This document shows positions 1 through 7,246 of a stretch of DNA of 9,982 bases, in pieces. The DNA is from an uncultured Aquincola sp. (GTDB lineage: Bacteria > Pseudomonadota > Gammaproteobacteria > Burkholderiales > Burkholderiaceae), in NCBI GenBank assembly GCA_937883885.1, contig CAKZXL010000785.1:1-9982 (forward strand), given 5' to 3'. The translations under genes were made by a program, and so were the position numbers. Within the stretch, counting starts at the first letter, position 1. Every line of letters begins with the position of its first letter. The notes under the pieces are model-generated. The model was not told where the DNA came from and did not search any database. It saw only the letters and a program-made list of their open reading frames with translations.

Positions 1-1026
1 AGCCCGCGCGAACAGCTCCTCGTCGCGATAGATGTCGAGCACCGCGGACGCCGCCGCGCAGGCCAGCGGGTGCGCCGAGTAGGTGTAGCCATGGAACAGG
101 TCGATCGCATTTTCCGGCCCGTTCATCAGGCCGTCGAACACGTGCTTGCGCACGAACACGCCGCCCATCGGCACGGTGGCGTTGGAAATGCCCTTGGCCA
201 CCGTCATCAGGTCCGGGATCACGCCGAACTTCTCGGCGGCAAAAGAGGTGCCGAGGCGGCCGAAGCCGGTGATGACCTCGTCAAAGATCAGCAGGATGCC
301 GTGCTTGTCGCAGATCTCGCGCAGCCGCTGCAGGTAGCCCAGCGGCGGAATCAGCACGCCGGTGGAGCCGGCCACCGGCTCGACGATCACCGCCGCGATG
401 GTGGAGGCGTCGTGCAGCGCCACCAGGCGTTCCAGGTCGTCGGCCAGGTCGGCGCCATGGGCGGGCTGGCCCACGCTGAAGGCATTGCGCGCCGGATCGT
501 GCGTGTGGCGGATGTGATCAACGCCGGCCAGCAGGTGGCCGAACATCTTGCGGTTGGCCACGATGCCGCCCACCGAGATGCCGCCGAAGTTGACGCCGTG
601 GTAGCCGCGCTCACGGCCGATCAGCCGGGTGCGCGAGCCTTCGCCGCGGGCGCGGTGGTAGGCCAGCGCCATCTTCAGCGCGGTTTCCACCGACTCGGAA
701 CCGGAGTTGGTATAGAACACCTTGGTGAGCTCCGGCGGCGTGAGCTTGACCAGCCGCTCGGCCAGTTCAAAGGCCTTCGGGTGGCCCATCTGGAAGGGCG
801 GGGCAAAGTCCATCTCCGCCGCCTGGTCGGCGATGGCCTGCACGATCTTCGGGCGGGCATGGCCGGCATTCACGCACCACAGGCCCGCCACACCGTCCAG
901 CACCTCGCGGCCCTCGGGCGTCTTGTAGAACATGCCCTGGGCCTGGGCCAGCAGGCGCGGTGCCTTCTTGAACTGCCGGTTGGCGGTGAAGGGCATCCAG
1001 TAGGCGTCAAGTTCGGTGGTGCTCAT
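1..1026 (-). CDS. Omega-amino acid (beta-alanine type):pyruvate aminotransferase, class III, 3' end cut by window
   Basis: PLP-dependent transaminase that probably moves the amino group of beta-alanine or a similar omega-amino acid to pyruvate, giving malonate semialdehyde and alanine in the cytoplasm. The first 342 residues are visible from an ATG at 1026-1024; the family is about 440-450 long, so roughly 100 C-terminal residues lie outside. It has the class III pattern: a substrate-side N-terminus (WMPFTANRQFK, residues 10-20), YTNSGSESVE (105-114) for the phosphate, GYHG (141-144), IFDEVITGFGR (247-257) with Asp249 for the pyridine nitrogen, and the Schiff-base lysine Lys278 in TVAKGISNA. 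The N-terminus closely resembles beta-alanine:pyruvate enzymes (BauA/AptA), but related omega-transaminases for GABA or putrescine cannot be excluded. Only a weak GAGAGA lies upstream (1034-1039). It diverges from an Lrp-type regulator, its likely controller. Confidence 0.92.
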   Translation of the reverse strand, partial: MSTTELDAYWMPFTANRQFKKAPRLLAQAQGMFYKTPEGREVLDGVAGLWCVNAGHARPKIVQAIADQAAEMDFAPPFQMGHPKAFELAERLVKLTPPELTKVFYTNSGSESVETALKMALAYHRARGEGSRTRLIGRERGYHGVNFGGISVGGIVANRKMFGHLLAGVDHIRHTHDPARNAFSVGQPAHGADLADDLERLVALHDASTIAAVIVEPVAGSTGVLIPPLGYLQRLREICDKHGILLIFDEVITGFGRLGTSFAAEKFGVIPDLMTVAKGISNATVPMGGVFVRKHVFDGLMNGPENAIDLFHGYTYSAHPLACAAASAVLDIYRDEELFARA

Positions 1027-1099
1027 GGGGCTGTCTCTCGAAGTGGTGGGCAGGTCCACAGGTTGGCCCTGGCGCTCGACAAAGTCTAGGGGGAGGCCC

Positions 1100-1147
1100 G
1101 CGCAATGTGCTTGCGCAATGGCAGGGGGCGTTACAAGCCAGCGCAAT
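1100..1147. promoter_or_regulatory. Three GCGCAAT repeats in the divergent aminotransferase/Lrp intergenic region
   Basis: The 155 bases between the two divergent start codons hold three direct copies of GCGCAAT at 1100-1106, 1113-1119 and 1141-1147. The middle copy lies within the palindrome TTGCGCAA (1111-1118). A -10-like TAAAAT (1147-1152, plus strand) abuts the third copy, but no matching -35 box is visible at normal spacing. Lrp/AsnC proteins often bind several phased sites between themselves and a divergent target, so these repeats are candidate operators. This is inference; the bound protein is not known from sequence. Confidence 0.4.
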
Positions 1148-1181
1148 AAAATTCGAGCACCGCCTCAGTTCCTCGTATTTC

Positions 1182-1661
1182 ATGCAAAAGATGTCCAGTG
1201 CAGTGCAACTTGATGCGATCGACGCCGCCATCCTGTCGGAGTTGCAAACCGATGGCCGCCTCACCAACCTGGAGCTGGCGCAGCGGGTGCACCTGTCGCC
1301 CTCGGCCTGCCTGCGGCGGGTCAAGCAGCTGGAAGAGGCGGGGGTGATCGACCGCTACGTGGCGCTGCTCAATCCCAAGGCGGTCGGCCAGCCGGGCACC
1401 AGCTTCACCATCGTCAACCTGGAGACGCTCACCGCGCCGGTGATCGCCGCCTTCGAAGGCGCGGTGCGCGACCAGCCGCAGATCCTGGACTGCTATTACG
1501 TGGCCGGCACCAACGATTACCTGATCCGCTTCACCTACCGCGACGCGGAGGACCTGGAGCGCTTTCATGCCGAAGTGCTGATGCACCTGCCCGGCGTGGC
1601 CCGCAGCAACTCGATGCTGGTGCTTCGCACCGTCAAGAAGACCACCGCGCTGGCCCTGTGA
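1182..1661 (+). CDS. Lrp/AsnC-family transcriptional regulator
   Basis: Feast/famine DNA-binding regulator of 159 residues, the normal family size (about 150-165). The N-terminal winged helix-turn-helix covers roughly residues 11-60, with the recognition region LTNLELAQRVHLSPSACLRR (28-47). A linker strand follows, then the C-terminal RAM/AsnC ligand-binding and oligomerisation domain (about 74-150), with the typical CYYVAGTNDYLIRF (104-117) and GVARSNSMLVLRTVKKTTAL near the end. It probably senses an amino acid. The start is uncertain: ATG 1182 and ATG 1191 (156 residues) are both plausible and neither has a clear ribosome binding site; the open frame reaches up to 1107, but that extra N-terminus does not look like family sequence. 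Divergence from the aminotransferase suggests local control of omega-amino acid catabolism plus autoregulation. The effector cannot be read from sequence. Confidence 0.93.
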   Translation: MQKMSSAVQLDAIDAAILSELQTDGRLTNLELAQRVHLSPSACLRRVKQLEEAGVIDRYVALLNPKAVGQPGTSFTIVNLETLTAPVIAAFEGAVRDQPQILDCYYVAGTNDYLIRFTYRDAEDLERFHAEVLMHLPGVARSNSMLVLRTVKKTTALAL

Positions 1662-1760
1662 GCTGCGCGCACGTCCTGACGCGGCGCAAGCCCGCCGGGC
1701 CCCCGAATTGCTGCCTGCTGCCCATGAGCCTGATTTCCCCCTTCCAACGTCGTCCACGCC

Positions 1761-1765
1761 AGGAG
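1761..1765 (+). promoter_or_regulatory. Ribosome binding site (AGGAG) that fixes a TTG start
   Basis: AGGAG lies 8 nt before TTG 1774. It supports TTG as the amidotransferase start over the in-frame TTG at 1708 and over ATG 1801, which would remove the first beta strand of the domain. Confidence 0.7.
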
Positions 1766-1773
1766 TCGCCATC

Positions 1774-2484
1774 TTGAAACCCGTGCTGGTGCTGCAGAAC
1801 ATGAAAGGCGATGGACCCGCCTACCTGGCGCAATGGCTGGCCCGCGAGGGCATCGCGATGGACTTGCGCATGGCGCTGGCCGGCGATGCGCTGCCCGCCG
1901 ACCTCAGCGGCCATGCCGCGCTGGCGGTGCTGGGTGGCGAGATGAGCGCCAACGACCCGCTGCCCGAGTTGCGCGCCACCGAACGCCTGATCGCGCTGGG
2001 CTTCGAGACCGGCGTGCCAGTGATCGGCCACTGCCTGGGCGGCCAGTTGATGGCGCGGGCGCTGGGCGCACGGGTGGTGGCCTCACCCTTGCCCGAGATC
2101 GGCTGGCAGGCCATCCAGATGCTGCCTGGTGCCGAGCGCGAGGCCTGGTTCGGCCCCGAGCCCACGCAGCACGTCATGCACTGGCACAACGAGGCGTTTG
2201 AACTGCCCGCCGGTGCCGTGTGCCTGGGCACCAACGCGGCCTGTGCGGTGCAGGCTTTCGCGTACGGCCCCCACCTGGGCATGCAGTTCCACATCGAGGT
2301 CAACGACGAGAAGCTGGGGCGCTGGTCGGCCTCGCGCGACCCGGCTTACCTGCGGGCCCAGCAGTCCCACCCTGACACCGTGCACACCGGTGATGTCATC
2401 AGGGCCGGCACCGTGGCCTTCCTGCAGGCGCAGCAGCGGCTGGCCGACCGGGTGTACGCACGCTGGTGGAGCGCCCGCCGCTGA
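1774..2484 (+). CDS. Class I glutamine amidotransferase domain protein (GMP synthase-like GATase1)
   Basis: Stand-alone 236-residue class I glutamine amidotransferase, cytoplasmic, of the GMP synthase-like type that releases ammonia from glutamine. Residues 2-8 (KPVLVLQ) form the first strand. The nucleophile elbow GHCLGGQ gives Cys87, and FHIEV gives His173 and Glu175, completing the triad; LGGEMSAND (about 53-61) matches the region before the elbow in this family. No synthetase domain is attached, so the acceptor substrate is unknown. Such proteins are often annotated only as type 1 glutamine amidotransferase, and some relatives hydrolyse gamma-glutamyl compounds instead. TTG is chosen because of the AGGAG at good spacing. 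It lies 112 bp after the Lrp gene on the same strand with no evident terminator between, so cotranscription is possible. The last codons border the aceA regulatory region. Confidence 0.88.
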   Translation: MKPVLVLQNMKGDGPAYLAQWLAREGIAMDLRMALAGDALPADLSGHAALAVLGGEMSANDPLPELRATERLIALGFETGVPVIGHCLGGQLMARALGARVVASPLPEIGWQAIQMLPGAEREAWFGPEPTQHVMHWHNEAFELPAGAVCLGTNAACAVQAFAYGPHLGMQFHIEVNDEKLGRWSASRDPAYLRAQQSHPDTVHTGDVIRAGTVAFLQAQQRLADRVYARWWSARR

Positions 2485-2527
2485 TTTCATCAAGCGAAAT
2501 TGTCATTTCATATGGCGCAAAGAGCGG

Positions 2528-2544
2528 TTGCTGCGGCGCAGCAA
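2528..2544. promoter_or_regulatory. 17-bp inverted repeat upstream of aceA, candidate operator
   Basis: TTGCTGC-GGC-GCAGCAA is a perfect 7-bp inverted repeat with a 3-bp spacer, about 75 bp upstream of the proposed aceA -35 box. That position would suit an activator such as a LysR-type or RamB/ScfR-type regulator. No T-run follows and the upstream amidotransferase has already ended, so a transcription terminator is less likely. The bound protein is unknown. Confidence 0.35.
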
Positions 2545-2605
2545 GATTTCTCAACATGGAAGACAGCATCCTGCATTGCGGAATGAATGCCGTAACCTGT
2601 TGATT

Positions 2606-2634
2606 TTGAAGGAGAAGATTTTTAGTCTTATATA
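2606..2634 (+). promoter_or_regulatory. aceA: Putative sigma-70 promoter for aceA
   Basis: A -35-like TTGAAG (2606-2611) is followed after 17 bp by a -10-like TATATA (2629-2634), each matching the consensus at 4 of 6 positions. Transcription would begin near 2641, leaving a leader of about 77 nt before the aceA ATG. The -10 box lies inside a 14-bp palindrome, which suggests repression by occlusion. The alternative -10 TATAAG (2631-2636) matches better but gives a 19-bp spacer. Confidence 0.4.
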
Positions 2635-2638
2635 AGAC
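2625..2638. promoter_or_regulatory. Perfect palindrome GTCTTATATAAGAC over the aceA -10 region, candidate operator
   Basis: GTCTTATATAAGAC is a perfect 14-bp palindrome. Symmetry continues imperfectly outward to about 24 bp (2619-2642): TTTTAGTCTTAT on the left against ATAAGACATAAG on the right, with 9 of 12 positions paired. AT-rich palindromes of this kind suit a dimeric helix-turn-helix repressor, for example of the GntR class, controlling a carbon-metabolism gene. Overlap with the proposed -10 box suggests repression. The regulator is not encoded next to it and cannot be named. Confidence 0.5.
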
Positions 2639-2717
2639 ATAAGTGTTCCCAGGCCGCGGGCGGCTGGTTACGCTGAAGCCATCTTCAGTCCACCCGTTCA
2701 ACGCCAAGGAGCACACG

Positions 2718-4016
<1,299 letters not shown>

Positions 4017-4020
4017 CGTT

Positions 4021-4093
4021 GGCCCCCAAGCTCGCTGTGCTCGCGCCCCCCGAGGGGGAGCTCAGTCCCTTGGGGCGGCCCGGCGGGACTGAG
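4021..4093. repeat. GC-rich nested-palindrome intergenic repeat, Burkholderiales dispersed type
   Basis: This segment after aceA contains nested inverted repeats. CCCCAAG (4024-4030) pairs with CTTGGGG (4069-4075); CCCCC (4046-4050) pairs with GGGGG (4054-4058) around CGA; and CTCAGTCCC (4061-4069) pairs perfectly with GGGACTGAG (4085-4093). The first and third pairs use overlapping bases, so the RNA could switch between folds. The string CCCTTGGGGCGGCCCGGCGG, read from memory, resembles a very common intergenic repeat of Comamonadaceae and Rubrivivax-like genomes. No open reading frame or transposase is present. Dispersal across the genome cannot be shown from one copy. Confidence 0.55.
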
Positions 4094-4108
4094 GTCCTGA
4101 AACTTTCC

Positions 4109-4129
4109 GCGCAGCGCCCATCGCTGCGC
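4109..4129 (+). other. Stem-loop between the repeat and the aceA terminator
   Basis: GCGCAGCG (4109-4116) pairs perfectly with CGCTGCGC (4122-4129) around a CCCAT loop. No T-run follows. It lies 6 bp before the main terminator and may stabilise the 3' end of the aceA message or be part of the repeat element. Confidence 0.5.
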
Positions 4130-4135
4130 CAAATC

Positions 4136-4164
4136 GCCCGGGGCTCCGCCTCGGGCTTTTTTTT
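4136..4164 (+). terminator. Rho-independent terminator after aceA
   Basis: GCCCGGGGC (4136-4144), loop TCC, then GCCTCGGGC (4148-4156) form a 9-bp stem with one G-T wobble, followed by eight T (4157-4164). It ends about 20 nt before the hydrolase start codon, so the downstream genes need their own promoter or rely on read-through. Confidence 0.9.
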
Positions 4165-4172
4165 CGCCTGTT

Positions 4173-4178
4173 TATGCT
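4173..4178 (+). promoter_or_regulatory. -10-like TATGCT exactly 6 nt before a GTG start (possible leaderless transcript)
   Basis: TATGCT fits the loose -10 pattern TANNNT. Exactly 6 bases separate it from GTG 4185, which would place the transcription start on or beside the start codon. No Shine-Dalgarno fits in the 20 nt after the terminator, and no -35 box is clear. Speculative. Confidence 0.3.
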
Positions 4179-4184
4179 TGGCGG

Positions 4185-5144
4185 GTGAAAGACACCGATC
4201 CCACCTCCTTGCTCACGCCCCAGATGGCCGCGCTGCTCGAGCGCATTCGCCGCGCCAACCGGCCGCCGTTCAGCAGCCTGCCACCGGCAGAGGCGCGCAT
4301 CGCCTACACCGCGGCCGCCGAAGTGCTGGAGCCGCCGCGCGCGCCGCTGCCGCGGGTGCAGGACCTGACCGTGCCCGGCGGCGACGGCGCGCCGCGGCCG
4401 GCGCGGCTCTACGCGCCGTCCACCGACGACGGGCTGCCGGTGCTGCTGTACCTGCATGGCGGCGGCTTCACCATCGGCAACCTGGAAACACACGACAGCC
4501 TGTGCCGCCAGCTCGCGCTGCGCAGCGGCGGCGCGGTGCTGGCGCTGGACTACCGGCTGGCGCCGGAGCATCCCTTTCCCGCGGCGGTGGACGACAGCTG
4601 GGCCGCCCTGCGCTGGCTGGCCGGCCCGGGCGCCGATGCGCTGCGGCTGGACGGTCTGCGGCTGGCCGTGGGGGGCGACAGCGCCGGCGGCACCCTGGCG
4701 GCGGTGGCCGCGCTGCATGCGCGTGACATCGGCCTGCGGCTGGCACTGCAGCTGCTGATCACGCCGGGCACCACGGCCCATGCCGACACCGACTCGCACC
4801 GCCGCTTCGCGCACGGCTTCTTGCTGGAAGCGCAGGAGGTGGCCTGGTTCTTCGACCACTACATCCCGCACGAGCAGCGCACCGACTGGCGCTTTGCGCC
4901 GCTGCTGGCCGACGAGCTGGCCGGCGTGGCCCCGGCCTTCGTGCTGCTGGCCGAGTGCGACCCGCTGGTGGACGAAGGCGTGGCCTACGCCGACCGGCTG
5001 CGGTTGGCCGGGGTGCCCGTGGACCTGGACATCGTGCGCGGGGTGACACACGACTTCATCAAGATGGGCCGCGCGCTGCGCGAAGCGGCCACGGCGCAGC
5101 GGGCCATGGCCGACGCGCTGAAACAAGCCTGGGAGATGGCATGA
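4185..5144 (+). CDS. Alpha/beta hydrolase, hormone-sensitive-lipase (acetyl esterase) family
   Basis: Cytoplasmic carboxylesterase-type hydrolase of 319 residues, in the HSL/family IV group that cleaves short-chain esters. The oxyanion-hole motif HGGGF is at 91-95, preceded by the hydrophobic strand VLLYL. YRLAPEHPFPAAVDD (123-137) is characteristic of the group. The nucleophile is Ser166 in GDSAGG, the acid is probably Asp259 in ECDPLVDEG, and the base is His289 in VTHDF. There is no signal peptide or membrane segment. The start is GTG 4185, without a clear ribosome binding site; ATG 4224 would give 306 residues and keep all catalytic parts. The stop overlaps the next start as ATGA, so it is translationally coupled to the thioesterase-acetyltransferase, and the pair may act on related acyl esters or thioesters. 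The natural substrate is unknown. Confidence 0.92.
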   Translation: MKDTDPTSLLTPQMAALLERIRRANRPPFSSLPPAEARIAYTAAAEVLEPPRAPLPRVQDLTVPGGDGAPRPARLYAPSTDDGLPVLLYLHGGGFTIGNLETHDSLCRQLALRSGGAVLALDYRLAPEHPFPAAVDDSWAALRWLAGPGADALRLDGLRLAVGGDSAGGTLAAVAALHARDIGLRLALQLLITPGTTAHADTDSHRRFAHGFLLEAQEVAWFFDHYIPHEQRTDWRFAPLLADELAGVAPAFVLLAECDPLVDEGVAYADRLRLAGVPVDLDIVRGVTHDFIKMGRALREAATAQRAMADALKQAWEMA

Positions 5145-5998
5145 AACGGGGAGACTTCCGCTTCCACGAACGGCTGCGGGTGCGCTGGGCCGAGGTGGAC
5201 ATGCAGCAGATCGTGTTCAACGGGCACTACCTGCTGTACTTCGACACCGCGGTGGCCGGCTACTGGCGCGCGATGGCGCTGCCCACGCAGGAGACGATGC
5301 GCCAGCTGGGCGGCGACATGTTCGTACGCAAGGCCACGGTGGAGTACCTGGCTTCCGCCCGCATGGACGAGCAGCTGGCGGTGGGCGTGCGCTGCGACCG
5401 CATCGGCAACAGCTCCATGAGCTTCGTGTGCGCGGTGTTCCGCGGCGAGCAATGCCTGGTGCACGGCGAGCTGGTGTACGTGTTCGCCGACCCCGCCACC
5501 CAGACCAGCCGCCCGGTGCCGCCAGCGCTGCGCACGGTGCTGGAAGGCTTCGAGGCGGGCGAGCCGATGGTCGAGCTGCGGGTGGGCCGCTGGGCCGACC
5601 TGGGCGAGGCCGCCCAGCGCATCCGGCAGCAGGTGTTCGTGGACGAGCAGCACATCGCCGCCGGGTTGCAGCACGACGCGGCCGATGCCGACTGCCTGCA
5701 TGCGCTGGCCATCAACCGCATGGGCCTGCCGCTGGCCACCGGCCGGCTGCAGCAACTGGGGGGCGGCGTCGCCAGGATCGGCCGCATGGCCGTGCTGCCG
5801 GTGGTGCGTGGCAGCGGCGTCGGCCGCCAGGTGCTGGAAGCGCTGGCCGCCGAGGCCCGCAGCCGGGGCGACCAGGAACTGCTGCTGCAGGCGCAGATGA
5901 GTGCCGTGGGCTTCTACAGCCGGGCGGGTTTTGCAACGCGCGGACCAGTGTTCGAAGAGGCGGGCATCCCGCACGTGGAGATGGCACGGGCGCCTTGA
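5141..5998 (+). CDS. Fusion protein: hotdog (YbgC/FadM-type) acyl-CoA thioesterase + GNAT acetyltransferase (ElaA-like)
   Basis: A 285-residue protein with two enzyme domains in one frame. Residues 1-135 are a hotdog thioesterase of the YbgC/4-hydroxybenzoyl-CoA type: RVRWAEVDMQQIVFNGHYL (13-31) carries the expected catalytic Asp20 and is followed by YFDTA, then VEYLASARMDEQL (67-79). Residues 145-285 are a GNAT domain: IRQQVFVDEQHI (161-172) and the C-terminal FEEAGIPHVEM (271-281) resemble ElaA/YjcF-type proteins. The acetyl-CoA pyrophosphate loop is VRGSGVG (222-228) after the strand RIGRMAVLP. ATG 5141 has GGGAG (5131-5135) 5 nt before it and overlaps the hydrolase stop by 4 nt. No frame break or internal start is needed, so the fusion is real in this sequence. 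It may hydrolyse acyl-CoA and acetylate an unknown amine. The convergent neighbour ends 16 bp away with no visible terminator between. Confidence 0.9.
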   Translation: MKRGDFRFHERLRVRWAEVDMQQIVFNGHYLLYFDTAVAGYWRAMALPTQETMRQLGGDMFVRKATVEYLASARMDEQLAVGVRCDRIGNSSMSFVCAVFRGEQCLVHGELVYVFADPATQTSRPVPPALRTVLEGFEAGEPMVELRVGRWADLGEAAQRIRQQVFVDEQHIAAGLQHDAADADCLHALAINRMGLPLATGRLQQLGGGVARIGRMAVLPVVRGSGVGRQVLEALAAEARSRGDQELLLQAQMSAVGFYSRAGFATRGPVFEEAGIPHVEMARAP

Positions 5999-6014
5999 AG
6001 GGCGGCCACCCACC

Positions 6015-6887
6015 TCACGGCGCCGCAAACTCCTGCTCGGTCGCATGGGCCTGCTCCACCGACCAGGCCTGCTGCGCACCGGCCTGGGGCGGCCAGTGGG
6101 GCAGCACGGCCCGGCGCACCGCCTCGGGGCTGCCGTCGGGCCGGAAGCTGCGCTCCTGCACATGCGTGACCACTCCCGCTTCGGTGCGCTCGACGATCAC
6201 CACGGTGGAGCAGCGGGTGCCGTAGCCACGGTCGGGCATGTGCACGAAGGCAGCCGACAGTTCACGTTCCCGTTCGATCGGCACACCGGTGCGCGGCAGG
6301 TCGGCATCGGGCCAGGTGCGGCGGTCGGCCAGCGCGGTGAACAGCCGGTCGGCCAGGCCTTGCACGCTGCGGGCGGCGCCAACGGCCGAGCGCATGGCCT
6401 GCTTCAGGGCCACCACCTTGGGCCAGGGCGTGTCCAGCTGCGCATTCGACAGGCCGTAAAAGCGCCCGGTGTCCAGCCGGCGGGGGGCGGCGTCTTCACC
6501 GCACCAGAAGTGCAGCGCCTGCGCAAAGTCGATCGCGATCAGGTTGAACGGGTTGTAGCCCGCCAGGCCCACCTGCACCCAGAAGCGGTCGGGCGGCTGG
6601 TCGCCGCGCAACCACTGCGCCACGATCTCGCCGCGCGAGGGCGCGCCGGCTTCGAAGGCACCGGGCCGCCGCACGTTGGTGACCAGCGCCAGCCGGCCGG
6701 TGGCGCTGAGCGCGCACCAGCTGCCGCCGGCCTGCAGGTCGCGGCCACCCAGCACCGCCGGGCCGCCGCCATCGGGCAGCCACCAGCCCAGCCGGGCAGC
6801 GGGGCGCTGGTGGTACTCGTCGCGATTGGCGGCCAGCACGAACACATGGCGCGCATGCTGGCCGATGGACAGCGCCGCTAGACACAT
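6015..6887 (-). CDS. NRDE-family protein (TANGO2 homologue)
   Basis: A 290-residue protein of the NRDE (Ntn-like) family, the bacterial relatives of eukaryotic TANGO2. The N-terminus is typical: MCLAAL with Cys2, a strand HVFVLAA (14-20), then the diagnostic Asn-Arg-Asp-Glu at 21-24 followed by YHQRP. Further family features are LGGRDLQAGGSWCALSATGRLALVTNVR (about 46-73), SRGEIVAQWL and YNPFNLIAID. Cys2 could become an N-terminal nucleophile after methionine removal, but activity is not established. Animal homologues are linked to heme trafficking and acyl-CoA/lipid handling; the bacterial role is unclear. ATG 6887 overlaps the upstream DUF4936-type gene by 10 bp, with a distant GAGG (6901-6898), so it is probably last in a ygfZ-DUF4936-NRDE transcript. 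The family usually has about 250-280 residues, so it is complete. Confidence 0.9.
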   Translation of the reverse strand: MCLAALSIGQHARHVFVLAANRDEYHQRPAARLGWWLPDGGGPAVLGGRDLQAGGSWCALSATGRLALVTNVRRPGAFEAGAPSRGEIVAQWLRGDQPPDRFWVQVGLAGYNPFNLIAIDFAQALHFWCGEDAAPRRLDTGRFYGLSNAQLDTPWPKVVALKQAMRSAVGAARSVQGLADRLFTALADRRTWPDADLPRTGVPIERERELSAAFVHMPDRGYGTRCSTVVIVERTEAGVVTHVQERSFRPDGSPEAVRRAVLPHWPPQAGAQQAWSVEQAHATEQEFAAP

Positions 6888-7234
6888 GGCGCAAACACCT
6901 CGACATGGCGGGCGCCGTCCACCCAGGGCGCGGTGCAGGCCGCCATGGCGGCCTCCAGGGCCACGGCGTCGGGCGGCTGCGCGGCGGCATCAGGCGGTTG
7001 CCACGCATAGGTTTCCATCAGCGTGGTGCGGGGTGGCCTGGCGGGGTCGGACAGGGCGTCGGCCGGCGCTGCCGGCTGCTTGATCAGCAGCTGCGCCTGC
7101 AGGCCCGGGTGGCGTGTCAGCCACTGGCCTTGCAGCGCCTGCACCGCCTGGATGCAGGCCGCGGCATCGGCCGGTGCTACGCGGTAGTACACATAGGCGC
7201 GGTGGCCCAGAGAGAAAGACGGGAACTGGAGCAC
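6878..7234 (-). CDS. Small DUF4936-type protein of unknown function
   Basis: A 118-residue protein resembling DUF4936, a small family I associate with betaproteobacteria. Visible features are the N-terminal strand AYVYYRVA (13-20), an alanine-rich helix (about 21-40), HPGLQAQLLIK (42-52), TLMETYAW (71-78) and the C-terminal APWVDGARHVEVF (102-114). The alternation of strands and helices suggests a ferredoxin-like fold; that is inference. There is no signal peptide or membrane segment and no catalytic motif I can name. The start is GTG 7234, without a Shine-Dalgarno; an internal GTG at residue 15 would break the first strand. Its stop lies within the NRDE gene start region (10-bp overlap), indicating coupling. 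It lies 78 bp downstream of ygfZ. Confidence 0.82.
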   Translation of the reverse strand: MLQFPSFSLGHRAYVYYRVAPADAAACIQAVQALQGQWLTRHPGLQAQLLIKQPAAPADALSDPARPPRTTLMETYAWQPPDAAAQPPDAVALEAAMAACTAPWVDGARHVEVFAPCV

Positions 7235-7240
7235 GGCGGC

Positions 7241-7246
7241 ACTGTA
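7241..7246 (-). promoter_or_regulatory. -10-like TACAGT exactly 6 nt before the DUF4936 GTG start
   Basis: On the minus strand TACAGT is followed by GCCGCC and then the GTG start, the same spacing as for the hydrolase and ygfZ genes. No -35 box and no Shine-Dalgarno are visible. Possible internal leaderless promoter; speculative. Confidence 0.25.

Noticed and set aside
70..1089. Plus-strand frame of 339 codons antisense to the aminotransferase
   Set aside because: The minus strand encodes an intact class III aminotransferase here; the plus frame is His/Ala/Gly-rich shadow sequence.
1690..1704. GCCCGCCGGGC as a terminator after the Lrp gene
   Set aside because: The stem is only 5 bp with a one-base loop and no T-run follows, so cotranscription with the amidotransferase remains possible.
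4062..5126. Minus-strand frame (354 codons) antisense to the hydrolase and across the aceA terminator
   Set aside because: It covers the complete HSL-type hydrolase gene in antisense and runs through the terminator and repeat. No domain was recognised.
5999..6014. Bidirectional terminator between the converging thioesterase-GNAT and NRDE genes
   Set aside because: The 16-bp gap has no hairpin followed by a T-run on either strand.
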